Of a stretch of DNA of 64,000 bases, positions 53,781 to 63,500 are shown piece by piece; the first letter of the stretch is position 1; each line of letters starts with the position of its first letter. Source of the stretch: Candidatus Zixiibacteriota bacterium (lineage in GTDB: Bacteria; Desulfobacterota; Binatia; UBA9968). The translations under genes were made by a program, and so were the position numbers. Under the pieces are notes generated by a model, which worked only from the letters and a program-made list of their open reading frames with translations, was not told where the DNA came from and searched no databases. The stretch is taken from NCBI GenBank assembly GCA_035574315.1, contig DATLYW010000028.1, positions 1 to 64,000 on the forward strand, read 5' to 3'.

Positions 53781-54788
53781 TCAATACCGAACGGAGGCGA
53801 GCGATTTGGCGAATCCGCTGCCTTCGATCTTCTTGAGAAAGCTCATGTCGTAGAAATCTTCCGGGTTGGCCGTCGCAGCCTTGGGCTGGTTGGCCGCCAG
53901 GAATTGCAGCACCGCGCGCACCGCCTTGGGGCTCGCGTACGGCATCTCCGGCATCAGGTCGACGTAGTAGTCGTATCCCTCCTCGGCGCGCGCCCGGTCG
54001 GTGATCTTGAGATACCTCATGATCCCGGCGATCGTTCTTTCCCGCTGGGTCCGGAAGTAATGGAGCGACTCGATGTATCCCTTCAGAAAATTCTCCACGA
54101 GCTGCGGGTGGTTCCTGATGTAGCTCGCCATGCCGGCGATCGAGGTCCCGGAGTACTCGATGTCGGTCTTTCTGAGGTCCGCCAGCTCCCGCAGGCCGAG
54201 CCGCTTCGCCATGCCGCTGAAAGGCGGCGCCAGCACCGTCGCCACCACCGACCCCCGGTGAAGCGCGTTGAGGCGCCCCTGCTGGCTGTCCGCGACCGAG
54301 ATGAAGACCACGTCCTTGTCGGGCGTGAGGCCGGAGCGGCGCAGCCAGAGTCGCAGCGCGCTGTCCGCCGACGCGCCCGGCCGGGTCCCGGTGACGATCT
54401 TTCCCCGAAGATCCTGAACAGACCTGATCTCCGGCGCGGCAAAGACGGTGTAGTCGAGCTTGTTCGACTGCACCGAAAGCATCGTGATGTCGACTCCGCC
54501 GAGCCGCGCGCTGATGGTCGCGGTCGAACCGGCGGCGAGAAACTGCACCGAGTTCGAGGTCACCGCCGCCAGCGAATTCATCCCCCCTCCCATGTAGATA
54601 GGCTCGAGGTCGACGCCGTGCTTGGCGAAAATACCCGCCTGATGGCCGATCGGAATCACGCTGGAGTTCACCGAGATCGACCCGAGCGCGACCCGGATCT
54701 TCTCCCGCGCTCCCTGCGCGGCGGCCGCGCCCGTTCCGACAAGCCACGCAAGCGCCAGCACAACCGCGGTTTTCGCCGCCCTCCCCAC
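53781..54788 (-). CDS. NMT1/THI5-like ABC transporter substrate-binding protein
   Basis: A 335-residue paralogue of the neighbouring binding protein. The GTG at 54786-54788, behind GGGAGAAGAGACATC, gives a clean signal peptide (KTAVVLALAWLVGTGAAAA); an earlier GTG at 54821 would overlap acs by 11 bases. Core: SSVIPIGHQAGIFAKHGVDL, then DLRGKIVTGTRPGASADSAL and SFLKKIEGSGFAKSLASVRY at the end. Second gene of an acs-SBP-SBP operon. A link of the ligand to acyl-CoA metabolism is only inference from position. Confidence 0.85.
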   Translation of the reverse strand: MGRAAKTAVVLALAWLVGTGAAAAQGAREKIRVALGSISVNSSVIPIGHQAGIFAKHGVDLEPIYMGGGMNSLAAVTSNSVQFLAAGSTATISARLGGVDITMLSVQSNKLDYTVFAAPEIRSVQDLRGKIVTGTRPGASADSALRLWLRRSGLTPDKDVVFISVADSQQGRLNALHRGSVVATVLAPPFSGMAKRLGLRELADLRKTDIEYSGTSIAGMASYIRNHPQLVENFLKGYIESLHYFRTQRERTIAGIMRYLKITDRARAEEGYDYYVDLMPEMPYASPKAVRAVLQFLAANQPKAATANPEDFYDMSFLKKIEGSGFAKSLASVRY

Positions 54789-54810
54789 GATGTCTCTTCT
54801 CCCGTTCGCT

Positions 54811-56757
54811 TCACTCCTCACCGTACTGCTCCTTCAGCTTGGCGACCACGGTCGGGTCGGCCAGGGTCGTGGTATCTCCCAGCGTCCGGCCGTCCGCGAT
54901 GTCGCGCAACAGCCGGCGCATGATCTTGCCGCTGCGGGTCTTCGGCAGCTCGGCTGCAAAAAGAATCTCGTCCGGCCGGGCGATCGGGCCGATCTTCTTC
55001 ACGACGTGGTTCTTGAGCTCATCGACCAGCGAGGAGTTTCCGTCGACCCCCGCCTTGAGCGAGACGAAGGCGCAGATCGCCTGCCCCTTGATCTCGTGCT
55101 CCTTGCCGATCACCGCGGCCTCGGCGACCGACTTGTGATCGACGAGCGCGCTTTCGACTTCCATCGTGCTGATCCGGTGGCCCGCGACGTTCATCACGTC
55201 GTCGACGCGCCCGAGCAGCCAGAAGTATCCGTCCTTGTCCCGCTTCGCGCCGTCGCCCGCGAAATATTTGCCCGGGAAACGGCTCCAGTAGTTCTGCACG
55301 TACCGGTCCGGGTCGCCGTAAATCGTCCGCATCATCGCCGGCCAGGGCCGCGTGAGCACGAGGTAGCCGCCGGCCCCCCTGGGCACCGATTTTCCGTTCT
55401 CGTCGACGATATCCGCCTCGATCCCGGGAAAGGGCCGCGTCGCGGAACCGGGCTTGAGCGTCGTCAGCGCGGGCAGCGGCGTGATCAACGGGTGCCCCGT
55501 CTCGGTCTGCCACCAGGTGTCCAGGACCGGACAGCGCCCGCCGCCGATGTATTTGTGGTACCAGACCCACGCCTCGGGGTTGATCGGCTCGCCGACGGTT
55601 CCGAGGAGCCGCAACGAGCTGAGATCGTGCCTGGCCGGAAACTCGGTGCCCCAGCGCATGAAGGTGCGGATCGCCGTCGGCGCGGTGTGGAAGACGGTGA
55701 CGCCGTACTTCTCGACGATGCGCCAGAAGCGGTCCCGCTCCGGCCAGTCCGGCGTGCCCTCGTACAGGACCTGGGTCGCGCCGTTCGCCATCGGGCCGTA
55801 GACGATGTGCGTGTGGCCGGTGACCCAGCCGATGTCGGCCGCGCACCAGAAAATGTCGTCCTCCTTCAGATCGAAGATCCATTTGTTGGCGAGATAGACG
55901 CCGGTGAGATAGCCGCCCGTGGTGTGGACGATCCCCTTGGGCTTGCCGGTGGTGCCGCTGGTGTAGAGGATGAAGAGCATGTCCTCGCTGTCCATCGCTT
56001 CCGGCTCACACCAAAGCGGGGCATCCGCCATCAGCTCGTCCCACCGGTGATCCCGCCCGCCCTTCATGGCGGCGCCGGACTCCCTGCCGACGCGCTCGAC
56101 CACCACGACGTTCTCGACCGAAGGCGCGTCCTCGAGCGCCTCGTCCGCGTTTTTCTTCAGCGGCACCACCGAGCCCCGGCGGTACCCGCCGTCGGCGGTG
56201 ACGAGGACCTTGGCCCGGGCGTCGTTGATGCGGTCGCGCAGCGATTCGGCGCTGAAGCCGCCGAACACCACGCTGTGCGTCGCCCCGATGCGATTGCAGG
56301 CGTGCATCGCAATGACCAGCTCCGGGATCATGCCCATGTAGATGGCCACCCGGTCGCCGCGCCGCACCCCGAGGCGCTTGAGCACGTTCGCGAACTTGTT
56401 GACCTCGCGCCAGACGTCGCGGTACGTGAGGACCCGCTCATCCCCGGGCTCCCCTTCCCAGAGGATCGCCGCCTTGTTGCGTCGCGCGGTCTTGACGTGG
56501 CGGTCCAGGCAGTTGTACGAGGCGTTGAGCTTTCCCCCGACGAACCACTTGGCCCACGGCAGCTTCCACTCGAGCACCTTTTTCCACGGCTTGAACCACT
56601 CGAGCTCCCTGGCGGCGCGCGCCCAGAACGCCTGCGGGTTCCGGGCCGCCGCGGTATAGACGGCCGCGGACTTCACGTTGGCGCTGCGCTTCAGCTGCTT
56701 GGGCGGCGAAAAGCTCCTCCTCTCCTGAAGCAGAACCTCGATCGCTTTGTCGGCCAT
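54811..56757 (-). CDS. acs: Acetyl-CoA synthetase (AMP-forming)
   Basis: A 648-residue ligase that turns acetate, ATP and CoA into acetyl-CoA. Motifs: [20 protein letters not shown] (A3), [11 protein letters not shown] (A5 region), and near the C-terminus [16 protein letters not shown] with the lysine that is usually controlled by acetylation. Length is normal. The frame opens at 56793; the ATG at 56755-56757 ([10 protein letters not shown]) follows GGGAGGAGCGCGAA. It is the first gene of an operon with two NMT1-type binding proteins. Confidence 0.95.
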   Translation of the reverse strand: MADKAIEVLLQERRSFSPPKQLKRSANVKSAAVYTAAARNPQAFWARAARELEWFKPWKKVLEWKLPWAKWFVGGKLNASYNCLDRHVKTARRNKAAILWEGEPGDERVLTYRDVWREVNKFANVLKRLGVRRGDRVAIYMGMIPELVIAMHACNRIGATHSVVFGGFSAESLRDRINDARAKVLVTADGGYRRGSVVPLKKNADEALEDAPSVENVVVVERVGRESGAAMKGGRDHRWDELMADAPLWCEPEAMDSEDMLFILYTSGTTGKPKGIVHTTGGYLTGVYLANKWIFDLKEDDIFWCAADIGWVTGHTHIVYGPMANGATQVLYEGTPDWPERDRFWRIVEKYGVTVFHTAPTAIRTFMRWGTEFPARHDLSSLRLLGTVGEPINPEAWVWYHKYIGGGRCPVLDTWWQTETGHPLITPLPALTTLKPGSATRPFPGIEADIVDENGKSVPRGAGGYLVLTRPWPAMMRTIYGDPDRYVQNYWSRFPGKYFAGDGAKRDKDGYFWLLGRVDDVMNVAGHRISTMEVESALVDHKSVAEAAVIGKEHEIKGQAICAFVSLKAGVDGNSSLVDELKNHVVKKIGPIARPDEILFAAELPKTRSGKIMRRLLRDIADGRTLGDTTTLADPTVVAKLKEQYGEE

Positions 56758-56859
56758 TTCGCGCTCCTCCCGAACGGTTCCCCGGCGGGGCAAGAACCGG
56801 ATATTATTTTAGGAGCACGGGATTGGCAAGAGCCGTCGGCGTGGGCTCGTGGGGCTGGC

Positions 56860-57216
56860 TCAGGGCTTCTGGTCGAGATCGAACCTCTCGAGCCCCGGCG
56901 ACGGCCGGCGGCGCCAGCCGAAGCTGACGGAGAACCCTTCTTCCTTGAAGACCAGAATGATGAAGACGAGTGAGACGAAGATGCCGCTCAGGGCATACAG
57001 AGCGAAGGGCAGCAGGGCGCCGGCTTGAGCGAGATAATCGCCCCACTGAACCAGGAAGCCGAGATAGAAGGTAAAAAGATAGGTCAGGAAGAGACAGGTC
57101 TTGATGCGACGGCAGAGCAGAAAGGGAACCAGCACCCCGATGTAGAAGAAGACCTGCCACATCGGAATCACCTGGTTGAAGAGCCCCAGCTGCAAGAGCT
57201 TGTCGACGCTAAACAT
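56860..57216 (-). CDS. Small hydrophobic membrane protein of unknown function
   Basis: A 118-residue protein with about three hydrophobic helices (MWQVFFYIGVLVPFLL, FLTYLFTFYLGFLVQWG, and ALYALSGIFVSLVFIILVF), ending in a basic-acidic tail with RRRPSPGLERFD. No family is recognised. The ATG at 57216 lies behind GGGGGAAGCC. It is 102 bases upstream of acs on the same strand and may be transcribed with it. Confidence 0.6.
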   Translation of the reverse strand: MFSVDKLLQLGLFNQVIPMWQVFFYIGVLVPFLLCRRIKTCLFLTYLFTFYLGFLVQWGDYLAQAGALLPFALYALSGIFVSLVFIILVFKEEGFSVSFGWRRRPSPGLERFDLDQKP

Positions 57217-57300
57217 CGGCTTCCCCCGAACGCGGCCTGTACCGCTACACTTACTACATCCGCGGGATTTTTAAAAACCGAAACCGCCCGGCCGGGATCC

Positions 57301-59703
57301 TCAGCGCAGCGCGATCCCTGCCGCCGCCAGGGCCTCGCTCACGCGGATCGCCAGCTCGCTGCGCACGCGCATCCAGTCGTCGAGACGGTCGGTCCACGCG
57401 CGCAGCTCCATGCCGATGGCGTCCGGCCCGAGCTTCACCACCAGCGCCTGGGGCGGCGGGTCGGCGGCGATCGCGGGGTGCGCCGCGGCGGTCTCTTCGA
57501 GCAGCGAGATCACCCGCTTCGGATCCGTCCCGCACGCGACCGCCACCGGCAGCTCGATGCCGTGGCGCGGGTTGGCCAGCGACCAGTTGATCACCCGCTC
57601 GGAGATCAGCTTGCCGTTCGGTACGACCAGCATCGAGCCCTTCGGCGTGCGCAGCAGGCTGGCGCGAATGCCGATGTGCTCGACCACGCCGGGGGTATCG
57701 TCGATCTGCACGACGTCGCCGACGTTGACCGGGCGCTCGAAGAGCAGGATCAGGCCGGAGACGAAGTTGTTGAAGATGTTTTGCAGGCCGAAGCCGACGG
57801 CGACCGTGAACGCGCCGGCGAGAATCGTGAACCGGGTCATGTCGACGCCGAGCGCCGCCACGGCGACGAAGAAGCCGGCGAAAACGAGCAGGTAATGGAT
57901 CACCGTCGAGATGGCGTAGGGCAGGCCGCGCGCCATCGAGACGCGCGGATAGACGTCCTCTTCCAGCACGAAGCGCACGAAGCGGGAGAACCAGAGCGCG
58001 CCCCACACCGTGGCTGCAAAGGCAAGCGCGTCGCCGAGCGAGAGACGTAGCGAGCCTATCGCCAGCTCGGCGGCCAACAGCTTCGCGGTCGCGTCGAAGA
58101 CCCGCTCGCGCAGCAGCAGCCGCTCGAGCAGGAAGACGCTCCACAGCGCCACCGCGAGCCACTGCAGCCCGCGGCGCGCTCTGCGCCGCAGCAAAGGCCG
58201 GTGCCGGCTCACGCAGCCAAGCAACGCGGCCGGGCGCACCAGCAGGAGGGCCGCGAACAGGCCCTCGGCGATCTCCACCGCGACGTAGAGGACCAGGGCG
58301 AGGTAGGCGCCGTCGAGCAGCGCGTTGCCGAGCAGATTGCCGAGCGTGACGTAGCCGAGCGCGCTTGCCGCGAAGGCCCCCGCCGTCAAGCCGAGAGCGA
58401 GCCCGCAGGCGATGCGAACCGCCTGTCGCAGCCCGTCGCGCTGCGTCTCCGCCGCGCGCGCTCGCCCCAGCGAGCGGACCAGCCACAGCAGCAGCCAGCC
58501 CGTCCCGAGCATCTCGAGCAAGAGCACCAGCCGCGGCAGCAGCGGCACCGCGGCCAGAACCGCCCGCAGCCGGTCCAGGAAGTAAAAGCCGATCACGGCG
58601 TAAACCGCGGGGTGCAGGTCGCGGCCGATCAGCCGCCGCAGGATCAAAGCGCTCGGAAGCAGAGCGAACACCTCGAGCGCCGCCCAGAGGAGGCGCGGGG
58701 CCTCCGGATAGATCCAGCGGCTGAGGAAGAACGAGAGCAGGAACGCGACTGCGACCGGAGTCTTCAGGACCTGCCCGGCGCGTTCCGCTTCCCCCCCGGG
58801 GGCGAGCGCCGGCGAGAGGCGGCGGCGGACCCAGGCGAGAACGATCCAGAAGAGCAAAAAGACGAGGACATGCCGGAAGAACTCCGCCCGTTGCCGTTCC
58901 GCATAGAGCCGGACGGCGGTCCATTGCGCTGCGAACGACGACCGGCTCTCCTCCTGGAAGTCCTGTCCCGAGCGGGCAAACGCGTCCCGGCTCCAGATCG
59001 CGGCTCCGTCCCTGACCAGCAGGTGATCGAGGATCCGCCGGTGGGCCCGGTCCACGAGCGCCAGCGCCTCGCCGACGCGCGCGTCCTGCGACGCGATCCG
59101 ACTTTGCACCGCCAGCGCCCGCGCCTGCTCCTTGACGATGGCTGCGCGGGCCTCCCGGATTTCGCCCAGCGTCGTCTCGATGCGCTGGACGATCTCCGGC
59201 GGGCCGTTACCCTGCCTCGCGGCGGCGAGGGTCAGCTCCCAGACCTGACCGAGCGCCTGCAGCTCCCCCAGTTCCCGCTCGAGCGCCTCCGCCCGGTCCG
59301 CCAGCTTCCGGGTCCACGCGGAAAGATTGCCGCGAACCCGGCGCCAGCTCGCGTCCAAACTCCGCAGCGTCTCGAGCGAGGGACGGTGGGCCGCGACCTT
59401 CCGCGTCTCGCGCAGCCGAGCGTCGATCTCGCGGACGAGCGAGGGCAGCTGCTCCTCCGCCGCGTCGTCGGCCGCGTCGGAAAGCAGCTCCGCCTGCCCG
59501 TCGCGCAGGCGCGCCGCGACGAATTCGGCTTCGAGCGCTACCTCGGAAAGCGGGATCGGCTGCTGCGCCGGCCGCGCTTTCGCCGCGGGAGTCGCCGGCG
59601 CTTCCGCGAACGCCGCGCCGTAAAGGGCGCAGCACAACAGTGCTGCGAGCAACGCAATCGCCGGGCGCGGCGCCTGTGGTGCGCAAATCTCGTGTGCGGT
59701 CAT
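57301..59703 (-). CDS. Large mechanosensitive channel, MscK/KefA-like MscS family
   Basis: An 800-residue protein. The signal peptide (ALLAALLCCALYGAAFA) is followed by a periplasmic coiled-coil domain (about 50-290) and several membrane helices. The MscS core is in the last 200 residues: VDMTRFTILAGAFTVAVGFG, LQNIFNNFVSGLILLFERPV, NVGDVVQIDDTPGVVEHIG and LVVPNGKLISERVINWSL. It releases solutes during hypo-osmotic shock. Length and layout fit MscK rather than short MscS. It is divergent from the mlaC-like gene. Confidence 0.9.
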   Translation of the reverse strand: MTAHEICAPQAPRPAIALLAALLCCALYGAAFAEAPATPAAKARPAQQPIPLSEVALEAEFVAARLRDGQAELLSDAADDAAEEQLPSLVREIDARLRETRKVAAHRPSLETLRSLDASWRRVRGNLSAWTRKLADRAEALERELGELQALGQVWELTLAAARQGNGPPEIVQRIETTLGEIREARAAIVKEQARALAVQSRIASQDARVGEALALVDRAHRRILDHLLVRDGAAIWSRDAFARSGQDFQEESRSSFAAQWTAVRLYAERQRAEFFRHVLVFLLFWIVLAWVRRRLSPALAPGGEAERAGQVLKTPVAVAFLLSFFLSRWIYPEAPRLLWAALEVFALLPSALILRRLIGRDLHPAVYAVIGFYFLDRLRAVLAAVPLLPRLVLLLEMLGTGWLLLWLVRSLGRARAAETQRDGLRQAVRIACGLALGLTAGAFAASALGYVTLGNLLGNALLDGAYLALVLYVAVEIAEGLFAALLLVRPAALLGCVSRHRPLLRRRARRGLQWLAVALWSVFLLERLLLRERVFDATAKLLAAELAIGSLRLSLGDALAFAATVWGALWFSRFVRFVLEEDVYPRVSMARGLPYAISTVIHYLLVFAGFFVAVAALGVDMTRFTILAGAFTVAVGFGLQNIFNNFVSGLILLFERPVNVGDVVQIDDTPGVVEHIGIRASLLRTPKGSMLVVPNGKLISERVINWSLANPRHGIELPVAVACGTDPKRVISLLEETAAAHPAIAADPPPQALVVKLGPDAIGMELRAWTDRLDDWMRVRSELAIRVSEALAAAGIALR

Positions 59704-59861
59704 GCTCGTCCAGTGTAATCCGCGCGGGCGCGGGGGCCAGCCCCGATCGGGTCGGGGCCCATTCTAGCATCGCCTCCGGCGGCGTTAAAGTTCGCGCGCG
59801 AAAAGCGATCCCCGTTGCGTCGCTTCGCGTTTCGTATAAGCTAGGAAGCTGCGAGGTGACC

Positions 59862-60461
59862 ATGAAAGGGACGTTCCCGGGGATTCGGGCCGCGCTTGTG
59901 GCGGCAGCACTGCTTGCCGGCGGCTTGCCGGCGGCAGCCGGCGAGCCGACCGAGGAGATCCGCGCGGCGATCAGCCAGGGTGTTGAGGTCCTGAAGAACG
60001 CCAAGCTCGGGGATGCGCAGTCGCGCGCGGCCGCCCTCGACCGCCTGCGCAGGATCGTCTACCCGCTCTTCGATTTTCCGGAGATGGCCAGGCGCTCGCT
60101 GGGGACGCACTGGCGCCGGCTGGAGCCGCAGCAGCAAAAACGGTTCGTCACGGTCTTCACCGCGCTCCTGGAAGCGACCTACGCCGACAAGATCGATCTC
60201 TATGAAGGCCAGAAGGTGCTCTACGTCGGCGAGTCCATCGACCAGAACTACGCTCGCGTTCAGACCCGGGTCGTCGGCAAGGACGAACAGTCCTATTCGG
60301 TCGAGTATCGTCTGCACCGCCTCGACGGCCGCTGGCGAATCTACGATGTCGTCGCGGAGAATATCAGCCTGGTCAACAATTACCGCTCGCAGTTTCAGCG
60401 CGTGCTCGCCAGGTCGTCGTTCGACGAGCTGATCAAGCGGATGGAGCAGAAGTCGGGCTGA
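59862..60461 (+). CDS. MlaC/Ttg2D-like phospholipid-binding ABC transporter component
   Basis: A 199-residue periplasmic protein with signal peptide (RAALVAAALLAGGLPAAAG) and the MlaC fold: RRIVYPLFDFPEMARRSLG, HWRRLEPQQQKRFVTVFTAL, then VGKDEQSYSVEYRLHRLDGR and IYDVVAENISLVNNYRSQF. MlaC carries phospholipids between membranes. The other Mla genes are not adjacent. The ATG at 59862 follows GAGGTGACC; the frame opens further upstream. The xth gene starts 50 bases after its stop. Confidence 0.88.
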   Translation: MKGTFPGIRAALVAAALLAGGLPAAAGEPTEEIRAAISQGVEVLKNAKLGDAQSRAAALDRLRRIVYPLFDFPEMARRSLGTHWRRLEPQQQKRFVTVFTALLEATYADKIDLYEGQKVLYVGESIDQNYARVQTRVVGKDEQSYSVEYRLHRLDGRWRIYDVVAENISLVNNYRSQFQRVLARSSFDELIKRMEQKSG

Positions 60462-60511
60462 GACCGTTCGGGTCCGGCGGCCGCCGTCCGGAGCACGGCG
60501 AGCGATCCGTC

Positions 60512-61288
60512 ATGAAGATCGCCACCTGGAACGTCAACGGCATTCGCGCGCGCGAAGCCCAATTTCTCGAATGGCTCGAGCGGGAACTCCCCGACGTCGT
60601 CTGCCTCCAGGAAATCAAGTCTCCGCCGTCCAAGATCCCGCCCGCCCTTTGCGAGCTCCGGGGCTATCACTGCTACTGGCACGGTGAGCGCGCCTACTCG
60701 GGGGTGGGCTTGCACATCCGGCGCGAGGCGTTCGCCGCGGAGCCGCGCTTTTTCCACCCTCCTTTCGACTGCGAAACCCGCATCGTGGCGGCCGAGATCG
60801 GCGCGCTCACGGTGGCGTCGGTCTACGTTCCGAACGGCGGCAAGGATTTCCCGGCCAAGATGCGCTTCCTCGAGGAACTGGAACGTTACGCGGCTGCGGT
60901 CTGCGGTCGCGGCGCCGACCTGATCATTTGCGGCGACATAAACATCACCCGCACGGACAGGGACGTCCACCCCAAGGAACGAAACCCCATGCTCTACGGG
61001 CAGCGGCCGGACGAAAGGGAGATGTTCGAGCGCATCCTGGCGTGCGGTCTGGTCGACGTCGGCCGCGCCCTCGATCCCGAGAACGAAAACCTTTTCACCT
61101 GGTGGCCGCCGTGGCGCCGGCTGCGTGAGCGCAACATCGGCTGGCGGCTCGACTACATCCTGGCGAGCCCGAGGCTCGCCGCCAGGGCGAAAACCTGCGT
61201 GGTCCAGCGTGAGTTCGGGACGAGCGATCACGCGCCGGTCGTCGCCGTCTTCGATCTGGAGGCCGCTTCAGCGGCGGCCGCACCGTGA
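60512..61288 (+). CDS. xth: Exodeoxyribonuclease III
   Basis: A 258-residue EEP-fold enzyme that cuts at abasic sites and removes 3' blocks. Catalytic segments: MKIATWNVNGIRAREAQFLE, VVCLQEIKSPPSKIP (Glu metal ligand), VASVYVPNGGKDFPAKM, DINITRTDRDVHP and GTSDHAPVVAVFDLE (final Asp-His pair). Length is normal. Its stop overlaps the GTG of the LigD-phosphoesterase gene (four bases), coupling two 3'-end-cleaning enzymes. Confidence 0.95.
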   Translation: MKIATWNVNGIRAREAQFLEWLERELPDVVCLQEIKSPPSKIPPALCELRGYHCYWHGERAYSGVGLHIRREAFAAEPRFFHPPFDCETRIVAAEIGALTVASVYVPNGGKDFPAKMRFLEELERYAAAVCGRGADLIICGDINITRTDRDVHPKERNPMLYGQRPDEREMFERILACGLVDVGRALDPENENLFTWWPPWRRLRERNIGWRLDYILASPRLAARAKTCVVQREFGTSDHAPVVAVFDLEAASAAAAP

Positions 61289-61977
61289 AAGCGGGCTCGC
61301 GTCGGTCGCCCGGCGGCCCGGAGCGGCTTTCGGAGTACCGCAGCAGGCGGCGCTTCGACGTCACGCCCGAGCCGGAGGGCGGGAGCCGGCGGTCCTCCGG
61401 ACGGCGTGAGTTCGTGGTGCAAAAGCACTGCGCCGGTCATCTCCACTACGATTTTCGTCTCGAGCACGACGGAGTCATGCTGTCCTGGGCGGTACCCAAG
61501 GGGCCGGCGCTCGATCCGGCGGTCAAACGCCTTGCGATGCAGACCGAGGATCACCCGATCGAATACAACCGCTTCGAAGGCGTCATTCCCGAGGGCGAAT
61601 ACGGCGCCGGCACGGTGATGGTGTGGGACCGGGGCGTATGGGAGCCTGAAACCGCGGACGTGGACGCCGCGCTGGAGAAGGGAGAAATCAAGTTCACGCT
61701 TTACGGCGAGAAGCTGAAGGGCTCCTGGGCCATGGTGCGGATGCGCGACCGCCAGTGGCTCCTGATCAAGCACCGGGACGAGCAGGCCTCGACGACCGAT
61801 ATCACCGCAACCGAGCCCCGTTCCGTGCTTTCCGGTAGAACGCTGGCCGAGATCGCGGAGGCGGAGGGAGCGTCCCCGCGCCAGATCGCCCGAGCCCGCG
61901 CCGCCGACGCGCAACACGCCGCTCTCCGCTCCGGCGCAACCCGCGGCGGAGCGCCCGGAGCCCGGCGACGCCGCTGA
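61285..61977 (+). CDS. Stand-alone DNA ligase D 3'-phosphoesterase domain protein
   Basis: A 230-residue protein consisting of the LigD phosphoesterase domain. Motifs: KHCAGHLHYDFRLEHDGVM (H48, H52, H54, D56, R58), SWAVPKGPALD and EDHPIEYNRFEGVIPEGEY (H90, E104). This domain removes 3'-phosphates and trims ribonucleotides at DNA ends. No ligase or polymerase domain is present, as in other stand-alone PE proteins. A low-complexity basic tail follows. It starts at GTG (61285-61287) inside the end of xth, so both work in base-excision or end repair. Confidence 0.92.
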   Translation: MKAGSRRSPGGPERLSEYRSRRRFDVTPEPEGGSRRSSGRREFVVQKHCAGHLHYDFRLEHDGVMLSWAVPKGPALDPAVKRLAMQTEDHPIEYNRFEGVIPEGEYGAGTVMVWDRGVWEPETADVDAALEKGEIKFTLYGEKLKGSWAMVRMRDRQWLLIKHRDEQASTTDITATEPRSVLSGRTLAEIAEAEGASPRQIARARAADAQHAALRSGATRGGAPGARRRR

Positions 61978-62073
61978 CATCCCCTTCGCAGGCGGCGGGG
62001 TGAATTCCGACGAACGCGGCCGGCGTTCGAAGCCTCGGCCGCGTTGGAGAAGGGCCCGGCGAAGGAGACTCGA

Positions 62074-63420
62074 TCAGTTCGCGACGGCTTTGGGCGCGGA
62101 GATGATCGCCAGCATCTCCTCGTCCGTTGCGAACTTGTATTCCCAGGTGTTGCGCTTGCGGGCTTCGGCTCGTTCCGCCGCTTCCAGGATTTCGATGTCT
62201 TCTTTCGTCACGAACGGGACCTTGTTTTCCTCGAGCTTGTCGAGCACCGCTTCGATCTTCTGCTCGACCAGCTCCGGCGGATAGCCTTCTTTCCCGGCGA
62301 GATACTGGTTGACGACCTTCATGCCGCGCTCGGCGTCCTGCTTGGCCACGCCGACGAGCCCGACGCTCGCGTTGCGCGACCAGCCGATCACGAAAATTCC
62401 CTCGAGCACCTGCTTCGTCTGAGGGTCGTAGGGCTGGTACGGCGCGGCATTCGGATCGCTCGACGACTGCGCGGGGCTGGTGATGAAGGCGCCGCGCGCG
62501 AAGGGAAGCCCGAGTGAGGCGTCGACCTGGTCGCCGATCGCGTAGATCACGGAATCCAGGTCGAGCCGGCTGCACCGCCCCGTTCCTTTCGCCACCGTCC
62601 GGCCGTTTTCCACCGCCAGAATGTTATGCTCCACCTCGAGCCCGGCGACCCTGCCCTCCGGCGTGGGGAGCACCCGCACCGGCGAGCAGAGGTAGCGAAA
62701 GCGCAATTTCTGGCCCGGCGGGGGCGTGCTGTCCTTGACGAAGGCACGGATGATTTCATCGACGTTCTGCCCGACCTTTTCGAGATCCGGGCGGATCCGC
62801 TCGATCTCGCCGCGCAGATCGGCGTTGTCCAGATATTTCTCGATCACCTCGAACTCGCTATCGTCGTAGGCCTTTTCCTTCGGGCCGCGCCGGGCGACCA
62901 CCGTCACCTCGGCGACCCGCTGATAGTTGAGCAGCCAGTTGGCGACGTCCACCATCACGTTTCCCATCCCGATGATGGCGACGCGCGACCCGAGCTCGTA
63001 CCGTCGCTGGCTGAACGGCGGGAGCTTGTTGTAGTGATAGACGACGTCCTTGGCGTGATAGACGCCGGCGAGATCCTCGCCCGGAAGGCCGAGCTTCTTG
63101 GTGCCCTGGGCCCCTGCCGCCACGACGATCGCGCTGAAGCCGGTGTCGCGAAGGTCCTGCAAAGTGAGCGCCTGATCCTCGCCCACGGTCACATGGCCAA
63201 GATAGAAAACTCTCGGGTCCGCCAGGATCCTCTTGAACTGCTTGCGCAGCCCTTCCTTCATTTTCTGCTTGTCGAAGAAGATACCGTACTCGGCCAGGCC
63301 GCCCGGCTTGATGTCCCGATTGATCAGCAGAACGCGATGGCCGGCCTCGACCAGCTTCCGCGTGCCGTAGATCCCGGCCGGACCGGCGCCGATGACCGCG
63401 ACGAGATGCTGCTTGCTCAT
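62074..63420 (-). CDS. FAD-dependent ferredoxin-NADP reductase-like oxidoreductase
   Basis: A 448-residue enzyme of the adrenodoxin reductase / FprA / glutamate-synthase small-chain type. FAD site VAVIGAGPAGIYGTRKL at the start, an NAD(P) site RVAIIGMGNVMVDVANWLL near residue 145-165, then VTVVARRGPKEKAYDD (NADP contact) and IFVIGWSRNASVGLVG at the end of the second FAD segment. It likely passes electrons between NADPH and a ferredoxin. The C-terminal 80 residues form an extra charged helical region not found in the shorter relatives. It stands alone, convergent with the LigD-phosphoesterase gene. Confidence 0.85.
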   Translation of the reverse strand: MSKQHLVAVIGAGPAGIYGTRKLVEAGHRVLLINRDIKPGGLAEYGIFFDKQKMKEGLRKQFKRILADPRVFYLGHVTVGEDQALTLQDLRDTGFSAIVVAAGAQGTKKLGLPGEDLAGVYHAKDVVYHYNKLPPFSQRRYELGSRVAIIGMGNVMVDVANWLLNYQRVAEVTVVARRGPKEKAYDDSEFEVIEKYLDNADLRGEIERIRPDLEKVGQNVDEIIRAFVKDSTPPPGQKLRFRYLCSPVRVLPTPEGRVAGLEVEHNILAVENGRTVAKGTGRCSRLDLDSVIYAIGDQVDASLGLPFARGAFITSPAQSSSDPNAAPYQPYDPQTKQVLEGIFVIGWSRNASVGLVGVAKQDAERGMKVVNQYLAGKEGYPPELVEQKIEAVLDKLEENKVPFVTKEDIEILEAAERAEARKRNTWEYKFATDEEMLAIISAPKAVAN

Positions 63421-63500
63421 CGATTCACTTCCTGTTCCTGCCTGCGATGGACGCTGAAACGGCCGGCCGGGCCGAAGCGAGACCGGGGGCGTGTCGCGGC

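Noticed and set aside
58201..59718. 505-codon plus-strand frame opposite the MscK-like gene
   Set aside because: Antisense shadow without family features; the minus-strand frame has a complete MscS core.
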